Below, in pieces: positions 45,801-57,800 of a stretch of DNA of 64,000 bases (positions are counted from its first letter, which is position 1; each line of letters starts with the position of its first letter). The stretch is from Amyelois transitella. Its lineage: Eukaryota > Arthropoda > Insecta > Lepidoptera > Pyralidae. The stretch lies in contig NC_083524.1 in NCBI RefSeq assembly GCF_032362555.1, positions 2,218,001 through 2,282,000 of the forward strand, given 5' to 3'. The notes beneath the pieces are model-generated. The model worked only from the letters and a program-made list of their open reading frames with translations, made no database searches and was not told the DNA's origin. The translations under genes were made by a program, and so were the position numbers.

Positions 45801-48800
45801 TTCCCATGGATATCTTAAAAGGCAATAAAGGAAAAGGCTTATAAACTTGTGATCCTTCTTTAAGGCGATGGGCTAGCAACCTGTCACTATTTAAATCTCA
45901 ATTCTATCATTTAGCCAAACAGCTGAACATGTCCTAAGTCTTTTCAAGACTGTTGGCTCTGTCTATCCCGCAAGGGATGAAGACGTGATTTTATGTATGT
46001 ATGTTCAAGAAGATTGGTTCAGTAGATAACGCGTGAAGAGACAACAAACAAATACATAAATTTACATTCACATTTATAATATTAGTCCACCATTCATTTT
46101 CATCTGCCAAATATTCTGTGAAAAATTTCCTATACCAATAACAATTCACAGTGTACATTTACTTACCCCGCGGTGCGTACAGGCCTTGGCCCCGCGTCCT
46201 GCGGCGGTGTCAGAACCTCGAGGTCGTACGGCGCGCCGTGAGACAACTCCTCGCTCACATAGTAGCCCCACACTTCAAGGCAGTTGATGGAGGATACAGG
46301 CCTTAGGACCTGGCCAATGAAGATAGTAATTACATCCAAGGAAAGAATTTATATTTTAATTGTAACGAATAAACTAAAAAAAAACAGTGCCGTATGATTC
46401 CCGGCACCAATACAAAAAAGAATAGGACCATCTCTTTCCCATGGATGTCGTAAAAGGCGACTAAGGGGTAGGCTTATAAACTTTGGATTCTTCTTTTAGG
46501 CGATGGGCTAGTAACCTGTTAACTATTGTAAACTATTTGAATCTCAATTCTATCTTAAAGCCAAACAGCTGAACGTTGCCTATCAGTATTACACGAATGT
46601 TGGCTCTGTCTACCCCGCAAGGGATATAGACGTGATTATATGTATGTATGTATGTAACGAATAAACTCAAATAATACTGTTAAGATTATGATGATATTAA
46701 GACAAGAGACAAGACTTTTTTTTAATTCTCCCGGAAGCGAAAACCCGCGCAAATTCTAGTATTACATATGAAAAATTCATGTCACACACCATCTGTCAGT
46801 CATAGCGAAGAAATTGACGCAGCCAATAGCAGCGAAGAGTCTAAATCGCGATTACAAAGATTTCACGGATTGAGACATAAATACAACCTCCGACTCAACA
46901 TCGTCTGTCGCGTGGTTCCCCAGGGCATCACACCAAGCTGGCGGAAGATCTTCGAGGTCGAATCATCACGATTATTTATTCACTTACCGGGTTGTCCAAG
47001 TCGGGCGTATAGAGGAAGTTGTAGAAGATGGGCTGTTTCTGATGCTGTTTCTCGATATAGTCGAACATTGACTGCCCCAGCTGCTGGCGGGGGCAGTGAC
47101 CCCCGTACGCGGCCCCGACTTCCTCCTCGGACCCCGCGCCCGTTTCTACTCCCTGTGAGGGGGGAGCAAAATAGTTAATGTAAATAATAATCTTCTAGTA
47201 AGAGATAAAGAAATTATCCTTTACTAGAAGAAGCCCGCAGCTCCGCCCCCTTAATACGGAAAATAACGTTAATTCCCATTACTGCGGGAATTTCGGGAAA
47301 TCCTCTCTGAACCCTAGACCACATAAGGCAAATGAATGCGACCTGTGTGTCTAATGGTTTAGAATGTGCGCTGTCTGTAACAATTGGTAACGTAAGTTAC
47401 ATATAAAAACAGAACTGGTAGCGATGATATAGAACTGGTGCCGTGCGGTTCCCGGCACTGAAGAAAAGGACCACTTCGTCTCTTTTCCATGGATGTCGTA
47501 TAAGGTGTCTAAGGGATAAGGGCTAATAAACTTGGGATTCTTCTTGAAGGCGATGGGCTAGCAACCTGTCACTATTTGAAGATCAATTTCATTATACAGC
47601 CATACAGACATTTCAAGACTTGGCCCTGTCTTGACCCCGCAAGTAATAATGCCGTTATAATTTGTAAGTAGCGATGAGTTTCCAGGTTCATGTAAGGTTT
47701 CAGCCAACTTGATCCAGTTTCAACTATGATCACACTTTTCAGCTAGTTCACCATATCTCAACGGTACTCGAACCCCATATTCACCACCCATGGCTCTACC
47801 TATCTTCTGGTTATTGTCACCGAATCCTGGAACAAGTGCGCTGCTCTTGAGTAGTACTTTCGTAATTACAACGGGACTGGAACCCAAACCCCTTTAACCA
47901 CAATACCCACCAGTCTGCTGGTGTCTGCCCTCTTGTCATCAGCCGCGGTGATCCCCAGCTCCGCCCTCTGAGCCTCGTTGTCCAGCAGGAAGGTCCTGAA
48001 CCTACAGGAGACGCTGTGGTACGCCACGAAGCGGAGGTAGTAGTCGTTGAACTCGAACGCGAGAGGGAACTGCTTCTGTAGCTAAAATCAAAAGTGAATT
48101 GTCAATATGGTATAATTTACTAATGAGTGCAATGACAGTTTATTTTGATTGAATTGATAAAATGCTTCGCGCTGTATTGCTATTGCAATACAGCGCGGGA
48201 ATGCTGCCTGCGTGATGGGAACCCTTCCTAGGGGTCAAAATTTAAACAATAATGTTTTTAGCTTGAAATTTAGAATAGTTTTTTTTTTTATTATTATAAA
48301 ATAATTAATATTAGTTTAAATTATTTAATTAGGTATATTTATTATTAGTACTTTTCTGATTAATTATAAACAATTGTATGAAATGCTTCGTCTCCAAGAG
48401 ATACTTGATGAACAGCATATAAAAACATGAAGATGGTTGGAATAAGCGAAGGAAGTATGCAGAGATCGTGGTAAGTGGAAAGATGTAGCCTACCCCTCCG
48501 GCAAAGAGCATTAGTTTATGTATGTATGTATGTAGGTAGGTTAGAGGAAATCCTTTCTGAGGAGTAGTTTTCACGTTGCACCTCTGCTGGAACTTATAAT
48601 TAGTTTTAAGTGATGTGACGTTAATAAGTGATACATTGTATCCAACTGATAAAGTGAAAATTAATCTATTCTATTCTATAACACAAGACCAACTAGTCTT
48701 CTCCACGAGATTCTTACCTGATGAACAGCGTCACGAAACATAATTAAGATTGGTCTGAATCCTTGCTGTGGAGAAGCTCCGACATTGCATATCTGAGTGA

Positions 48801-51800
48801 CCCAGAACCCACTGCTTCTCCACGAGATCCTTACCTGATGAACAGCATCAAGAAACATTAGGAAGGTTGGCGTGAATCCTTGCTGTGGGGTAGCTCCCAC
48901 GTTGCATCTCTGCTGGAACTTGTGACCCAGGGCCAACCACTCTTTCTCCACGAGCAACCGGAAGCCTTCCAGGGTGCGGTAGTACGGCTCCAAGCAGATT
49001 TGGGCGAGAGACGATATCTGTGATGGTAAAAAGTCAATGGATAACATAGAATGGTCAAAACGCGATTATGCATAAAGGCACCGGTTCGAATCCCACTGCG
49101 GCCATGTACCTTGACTATTTTCGAAATTATGTGCATTAGTCATATAACTAACCGATCCTCTTACGGTGAGGGAAAAATCGTGAAGAAACTTGCACGTTCA
49201 GGCATCTGGATGTATTACCATATGACCCAATACGGGTTACGTTCCCATGCAAAGGTTACGTAAGTCAGATAGGAGTAGTTTCGTGTAAAACACCTGACTC
49301 ACCCAATCCAGTACCCTTGGTCAATTTTTGAATTATCCCAGAATATTTTTGTATACAAACCCCAATATCATCATTTAATCAAGCCAACATCAAATTTGAT
49401 TCCCTCACCTGGGCAGTGGCATCCCATCCGTCCTCCAATGAGATCAATACGGAGGACCCCTGAAGGTCCAGGAGGTCCACCACGGCGCCAGACAACTGGA
49501 ACAACTGGCGGAGTTGCCATAACCACCCGGAGTCTTCTATCAGTCTGTTAAAGGAGAGAATTGTCATCATAATGTTGGTTTAAAAAGAAGGATTATCAGT
49601 TTATGTATCCTTGGGTCTGACGTCATGCCACTTCGGTCTTCCCGGCTCCTCTTCACAGCCCAAGAGACAAGACCTTCCAGCCCCTGGGCCCGTTCACTAA
49701 CCAATGCTCTTACGGTAAGGGAAAACATCGTGAGGAAACCTGCACATTCAGGCAATTAGACGTGTAACCTTGATCGATCCAATACGGGTTAAGTTTCCCT
49801 GCAAAGGTTGCGGAAGTCAGGTGGGAATCGCTCTATGTAAAAACCGGATCCATGGTCGAAGGCGTACCGCTGCCTCCTCACCAGAATGATGAGGATGTAA
49901 TTAGGACCATAGCCAGGTGGAAGAAGACCGACTGTCCATTGGAAGTAATCCCGAAGTATACTAACTTGTAAAAGCCGGGCTGGTCGGCAGTGGGGGCGGC
50001 TGAAGGCGCCGCTGCCCTCATCAGCTTCTTGAAGGCGTGCTTGGTGCTGCGAGCCTCGGGGTACTCCACGGGCACCAGCTCCACGCCCGCCACCGCGACC
50101 CCGGACCCGAACCCCTTCTCCCCCACCACGTACAGCGAGGCCCGACGAGGGCCCGGCTCGCCGCATACTGTAAATATTAACATTCGTTCAAAAAAAAGAT
50201 AAGATTGCCTTGTGGTTGTCCGTCACTTTAGAATACAACCACTCCATATCCTTTCCATGGATGTCGTAAAATGCAACTAAGGTATAGGCTAATAAACTTG
50301 GGATTCCTCTTCTTGTAGACTATAGCAAGCTAGCAACCTATGAACCTGTAAATCTCAATTCTATCGGAAAGAAAAACAGCCGAAAGTTGCCTTTCAGGCT
50401 TTTCAAGACTGTTGGCTCTGTCTACCCCGCAAGGGATATAGACGTGATTATATATATCTATCCCTTGCGGGGTAGACAGAGCCAACAGTCTTGTCAGTAT
50501 ATATCAGTCTTATATATATATATATATATATATATAAACGCGACTACACATAAGTTTTATGCATGTATCAACCTATCGAAACGCCATCTCCATAATATCT
50601 CACCTGAATCCACGTCGGCAGTTGACAGCCTGTGCCTGGGCGCGTACAGTTCCAGGTGGGAGGGTTGCCGCCGGTCCTTAAGCGAGCCCCAGCGGCCGAA
50701 ATGGCGGGCACCGCCTTTACCGCCGCTGTTGCGACCCAGCACGCTGTCAAATGAGATTTGAACGATCAGTTTTTAATGGCAAGGAAGTAATGGCATTTAT
50801 TTTGCGCGATTATTACTTGAAATGGTGCCGTGTGGTTCCCGGCACCATTACAAAAGAGAATAGGACCACTCCATTTCTTTCCCATGGATGTCGTAAAAGG
50901 CGACTAAGGGATAGACTTATAAACTTGGGATTCCTCTTTTAGGCGATGGGCTAACAACCTGTCACTATTGGAATCTCAATTCTATCATTAAGCCAAATAG
51001 CTGAACGTGGTCATTCAGTCCTTTCAAGACTGTTGGCTCTGTCTACCCCGCGAGGGATATAGACGTGAACATATGTATGTATTACTTGAAAAAAAAAACA
51101 ATGTTCTATTGACTCATCTCAACAACATATTATGTACATACATACATCGTTCATGTAAAAGGTGGTAATACATTTTCTAAGCGGGTCCAACGCTCAGCCA
51201 TCCACCATCAAACTAAGAATAAACCTGTATTGAGATTGATAGAAGGCATCACGGAAGATCCGGTAGGATGTAATGAAGTTATTTATTTATTAGAGTTGGA
51301 ATTTATTAGACTTGCGGGGTAGACAGAGCCAACAGTCATCAAAAAGGCCACGTTCAAGCGGCTTGGTTTAATGATAGAATTGAGATTCAAATAGTGACAG
51401 ACCATCGCCTAATAGAGGAATTCTAATTAAATGAGCCTTTCCCTTAGTCGCCTTTTACGACATCCATGGGAAAGAGATGTAGTAGTCCTATTCCCTTTTT
51501 TCTATTGGTGCCGGTAACCACACGGCAACTGGCATATAATTGAGAAGAAAATACCCTTAAAAAAAGAAATTACTGTATAGAATAAAATAGATTTATTTTC
51601 AAAATTGGAAACAAGGTATCACTTATTGACGTCACATAACTTTAATTATAACTACTACCGCTTCCAAAGCGCATGTGTAGAAGAAGCGGCGGAACAAACT
51701 ACACTGCAGCATTTTCATCGGACGTCAATTTACAAATATAGATCTCTTAAATCTAAATCGTGGACAAATGCACATTGTCTACATTAAAACACATAAATGA

Positions 51801-54800
51801 ATGTAGAACTAATATCGTCGTTAACCTGGCATTAGTCCCGGTAACATCCTCACCTTTCTGGTGGGGAGCCCGGAGTGGGTCTTTACACCCATGTCCCTGG
51901 ATTGGGTGAGTCAGGTATTTTAACGAAGCGACTCCCGTCTTACCTCCGCGACCTTTGCAGGAGAACCTCTTTTAGGCTAGCTAGATAGCTAGCAACCTGT
52001 CACTACTTGAATTTAATTCCATCATTAAGTCATATAGCTGAACGTTGCCTTTCAGTATTGTCAAGACTGTTTTAGTATATACGGGACAAATTACACAGAT
52101 CGAGTTAGCCTCGAAGTAAGTTCGAAACTTGTGTTACGAGATTCTAACTCAACGATACTATATTTTATAATAAATACATACTTATATAGATAAACATCCA
52201 AGACACAGGCCAATCAGAGAAAGATCAATTCTCATCATGCCCTGGCCGGGATTCGAACCCGAGACTTCCGGTGTCACAGATAAGCGCACTACCGCTGCGC
52301 CACAGAGGCCGTCAAAGACTGTTGGGTCTGTTTACCTCGCAAGGGACATACACGAGATTATATATATATATATATATACATATAGCTATGTGCCGTGTGG
52401 TTCCTGGCACCAATAGAAAAAAGGAATAGGACCACTCCATCTCTCTCCCATGGATAAAAGGCGACTAAGGGTAGGCTTATAAACTTGGGATTCTTCTTTT
52501 AGGCGATGGGCTAGCAACCTGTCACTATTTGAATCTCAATTATATCTTAAAGCCAAATAGCTGAACGTGGCCTATCAGTCTATACAAGGCTGTTGGCTCT
52601 GTCTACCCCGCAAGGGATATAGACGTGTATATATGTATGTATATATATTTACGTATGTATATAAATATGTATGTATGTATTCTACATACCTAAGTGTACC
52701 AGCGGCTTTGCTCAACAATGGCGTATGCTGAGGACCCTCGTCATACATCAGTATAGAGTCCAAACTGAGACTGGAATCGGCCAGGTCCCCGCGTGAAGCC
52801 GGGGTGCAAGCAACTAGCGTCGCTAGGTACCGTTCCTGCGGATGAACATAAATTTATAAATGTACAGTCGCCTTCAAAGTAACATGACCCTATATAACCT
52901 GTTTCAAACCGCCGAAATTATTTGATCCAAACTACATAAATAACTTGTCCAAATTGCCTAAATAACGTGTTCCAAAACTTCCTAAATTATCTGTTCCATT
53001 CTACCTAAATTACCTGATTCAAACTACCTAAATAATTTGTCCAAACTGACTATATAACGTGTTCTAAACTTCCTTAATTACCAGTTCCAAAACTGCCTAA
53101 ATTACGTGTTCACAACTGCCTAAATTATGTGTTCCAAACTGCCTAAATTACGTGTTCCAAACTGCCTAAATTACGTGTTCCAAACTTACTAAATAACGTG
53201 TTCCAAACTTACTAAATTGCGTGTTCCAAACTGCCTAAATTACTTGTTCCCAACTGCTTAAATCACGTGTTCCAAACTACCTAAATTACCTGTTCCAAAC
53301 TACATGAACAACTTGTCCAAACTGCCTTAATTACCTGTTCCAAACTAAATGAACATCTTGTCCAAAACAGCCTTAATTACCTGTTCCAAACTACATGAAC
53401 AACTTGTCCAAACAGCCTTAATTACCTGTTCCAAACTGGACGTGGTTTCAGTGCCACTGGGCGCGGTGGCTGGCGTCTGGTGAGTCGCCTTCAGCATGCC
53501 CATCACGCCTTTGTGATGAGGCGCTGCTGATCTGTGGAGGACAATAGATAGATAGATAGACTTTATTGAACCATAAGAAAAAGAAAAACAGAAAAAAAAA
53601 TCAATACACACTTGTCACAGAACTATTACAATATAATCATATCATTAACAGAAAAATAACTATACCGCACCTATTTCTTCACATGCGTTTTGTAGATAGA
53701 ATTAGATTTAAATATCTGACGACAATAAGTGATACCTTGTATCCAATTTTGAAAATAAATTAATCTATTCTAAGTAAGTAACATTTTTCTAACGTTAAAT
53801 TATTACGATGTACATACATACATATGGTCACGTCTATGTCCCTTGCAGGGTAGACAGAGCCAACAGTCTTGAAAAGACTGAATGGCCACATGGGAATTGA
53901 GATTCAAATAGGGACAGGTTGCTAGCCCTTCGCCTAAAAAAGAATCCCAAGTTTGTAAGCCTATCCCTTAGTCGCCTTTTACGACATCCATTACGATGTA
54001 GTAGAAAATAAACTTTACGATGTAGTAGAAAATAAACTGTAAAGTTATGATTCGTCGCTCAGGTTCTCCAAAAGTGGCTACCCTGGCACTGGAAACACTG
54101 CATGTAATAACTGGGTATAAGAAATCAACTAGTTCTGTGACAGGATGTGATAACAAGTTAAGAATTACCTGGCTAACAAGGCGTGCGTCCTGGGATGTCG
54201 CCACGTAATGACGGGCAGTCTCCCCTGTCGGTAACATCTCGCCATACGTCGTAATGATTCGTCGCTAATGTTCTCCGGCACTGGCAACACTGCTGGGTAA
54301 CTAGAGACAAAAATTTAATTACCTTATAAAAAAAAAAAACATATGATATTCAATTTAAAATTTTACTTATACCCAGAGATCGGAATAGGTAGATTGATTT
54401 TATGTACTTGCATCATGAATTACCATAGAAAGCATAACATGGATAAGCCTCTTTTCCGGGATTCCATTTCAGTACTTACACTTACAGTAAACTACATTGT
54501 CCGCGGGTAACATAGGACTACAATTTACGTGAACGAAGTCGGGGGAAAACCAAAAAGCTACCACTAATATATTCTTCATCCCACTTGCAAAAATTCCGGA
54601 AAAAATCTTAATAATTTACAAATCCCGCCATCCCGGACGGAGGCATATCCATATATACGTTTCAGTTCATTGACCCCAATTCCATATACCAATTCCGATT
54701 TTTACTTATAACACATCTCTTTTTGCACTATTGATAAATTCAGAATATAAATATTATACAGAATATTGATATATTCTCTATCAATGCGCTTTCACTCAAG

Positions 54801-57800
54801 TATATTCGCCCGGATCCCTTGCTCATCACTCCTCCTTACTCACCTCCTACACAGAGTGTACAACACGTTGGCGTGCGCCAATCTGAATGGCGGATCCGCC
54901 AATCCGGCCCGCGTCCAGTCCCTGGCATAACCTCGTTCCCTCACTCGCTCCAGGGTGCGAGTGCCACGCCCGTCGTCTGTGCTGCCCGTGCCCGTGGTGC
55001 CCGCTTCCACTGCCTCCAGCTCCTCCACTGGAAAGAAGACAGTCTTTAGAGGATCTTCTTCCTCCTGGCTTTAGTCCCGGTTGATAAGAAGACGGTCTTT
55101 AGAGGATCTTCTTCCTCCTGGCTTTAGTCCTGGTTGATAAGAAGACAGTCTTTAGAGGATCTTCTTCCTCCTGGCTTTAGTCCTGGTTGATAAGAAGACA
55201 GTCTTTAGAGGATCTTCTTCCTCCTGGCTTTAGTCCCGGTTGATAAGAAGACGGTCTTTAGAGGATCTTCTTCCTCCTGGCTTTAGTCCCGGTTGATAAG
55301 AAGACGGTCTTTAGAGGATCTTCTTCCTCCTGGCTTTAGTCCTGGTTGATAAGAAGACGGTCTTTAAAGGTTCTTCTTCCTCCTGGCTTTAGTCCCGGTT
55401 GATAAGAAGACGGTCTTTAGAGGATCTTCTTCTTCCTGGCTTTAGTCCCGGTGGGTTTCGGGTAATCTTGACCTGACCTTCCGCCCGGACGACCCTGAAT
55501 TATGCTGTCATAAATTAAAATAAAAAAGAAACAGGATTCACATTGACGCGAGAATTTCAGGATATCCTATATTTCACGAACATACACAAGTAATTACTTG
55601 CATTAAGAAGAAGTATAACATACATATAATCACGTCCATATCCCTTAGTCGCCTTTTACGACATCTACGGGAATGATATGGAAAAGTCCCATTCTTTTTT
55701 TCTATTGGTGCCGGGAACCACACGGCATATTTACGTTACTTTATACTCACGGCACGGCACTTTGGCGGGAACCACACGGCACATTATACTCACACGACAA
55801 CGTATCAGCTGACAGCGAGGACATGAGGGGGGGCGAGGTCAACGACCTGGCGTCAGCCGACGGCAGCACGTATTTCTGTCGCTTCGAAGGTTTAGGTTTC
55901 AGACCAGCTTTCCGCGCAGTCTTCAATAAAGTTTTCTTTGCGAATCCTCTGTGAAAAATAATGATTTGTGTTTTTTTTTTAAAGTAAAATCATAGTGTTA
56001 CATTTCTTACAGCATAGAAACCTGTCACTATTTGAATCTCGGTTCTATCATTAAGCCAAATAGCTGAACGTGGCCATTCAGTCTTTTCAAGACTGTTGGC
56101 TCTGTCTACCCCGCAAGGGATATAGACGTGATCATATGTATGTATGTATGTATGTAGAAAACCCGCAAGTGCCGTGTGGTTCCCGGCACCAATACAAAAA
56201 ATAAAACTACATCTCTTTCCCATGGATATCGTAAAAGGCGATTAAGGGATAGGCTTACAAACTTGGGATTCTTTTTAAAGGCGTCATTGTCACTATTTTA
56301 AATCTCATTTCCATCATTAACCCAAACAGCTGAACGTGCCCGTCAGTCTTTTCGGTACTTACGGCTCTGTCTACCCCGCAAGTGATAAAGACATGACTTC
56401 AAGTATGTATGTAAATAAGTAACAAACTGACTTGAGAGTGTGATGTTTGATCTGATGCTTCTGTTGCGTCTCCCGCTGCCTGTTGGCGAGCGCGAAGTGC
56501 GACGTGGGCGAGTCCGGGTGGCGGAGCCTGGCGAGCGTCTTGCGGAACGCTTCCACCTGCTCACTGCTCACCTCTTCGTCCAGTGCCACCTGTGAAAAAC
56601 CAGAGTAAATTATCATATAGATATATTTAAAAAATAATTATTATATTAGGTGTAGTAAAAAACTATTTTACAGATTAAACGAGTAGCTGAAAACTAGGAC
56701 TTATGTAAAATTTTATGGCCTCTGTGGCACAGCGGTAGTTCGCTTGTCTGCGACACCGGAGGTCCCGGGTTCGCATCCCGGTCAGGGCATGACGAGAAAA
56801 GAACTTTCTCTGATTGTCCCGGGTCTCGGATGTTTATCTATATAAGTATTTATTATAAAATACGTAACACAAGTCTCGAACTTACTTCAAGGTTAACTCA
56901 ATCTGTGTAATTTGTCCCGTACATATTTATATTTTAAAATTTGTCAGAGATGCTTATACTGCTTAAGGGAAAACGATATTAGTCGCCAAAATTCACACGG
57001 TTACTTATTATTTGTCGTTACCTTTTCCCACTCTTTACGTGGGGTCGCCGCAGTAGCACGTCGTGTGATTTTTCTCTTAAAGAATTAAGATCTTTTTTTT
57101 CATCAGCTATCTTTTAACATATCAAGGTACCTAACACCTTAATGAGTTGAGCTCTGATCGGTTTCTCAGTGTCTCAGATAAAATTTACCAAAACTGAGAA
57201 ATATTCGGCTTCTTACCTTAATGAGCTTGTATGATAGTAATTGAATAAATGCTACCGGTTTCTCAGTGTCTCAGAGGCGCCACAAAAACTAATAAAATAT
57301 GCCAAAACTGAGAAATAAAGCTATTTACCTTGATGAGCTGGAAGGTGGCTGATCTGAGTTGGAGCCCCTCTTGAGGAGACTGCTCCAAATGAGGTAAATG
57401 ATGAGTCCTGACCGATTTCTCTCGCGTCAGTGAGCAGAGAGGAAACGATCTCACCACGGTTTGCTCGCATGCTGCGGGAATGAGTACGAGTTAATGTAAA
57501 AAAAACATGTACAAAATTATACATAAGTTTTATAAGAAACTAGCTTTAAAATATGCAATTTCAAGAAGCTAAATGTGCAAAAAACATTTTCGAATCTCGA
57601 GTATTTATCGGTTGCATCTTTGAAAACAGCCATTCTTTATATACGCCAGGACTAAAATTTAAAACAATTATAGTACTAGTAATCTAGACTTCAGAAGGAT
57701 GACGAAATAGTAAAATCTCAAATCTTTTCAATTCAAATCTTAACTGCAAACCATTAAATAAATCAGTTGAATAGGTACAATATAAACCCTGTTGGGTATT

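Noticed and set aside
48676..49047. Single 123-codon exon covering the Sbf exon and its downstream copy
   Set aside because: The family sequence ends at FLDAVHQ with a good donor, and the next exon continues from there; the rest is a diverged copy read through intron.
56716..56790. tRNA gene
   Set aside because: A and B boxes are present but followed by the SINE body shared with other copies; the cloverleaf is not intact and no anticodon arm is clear.
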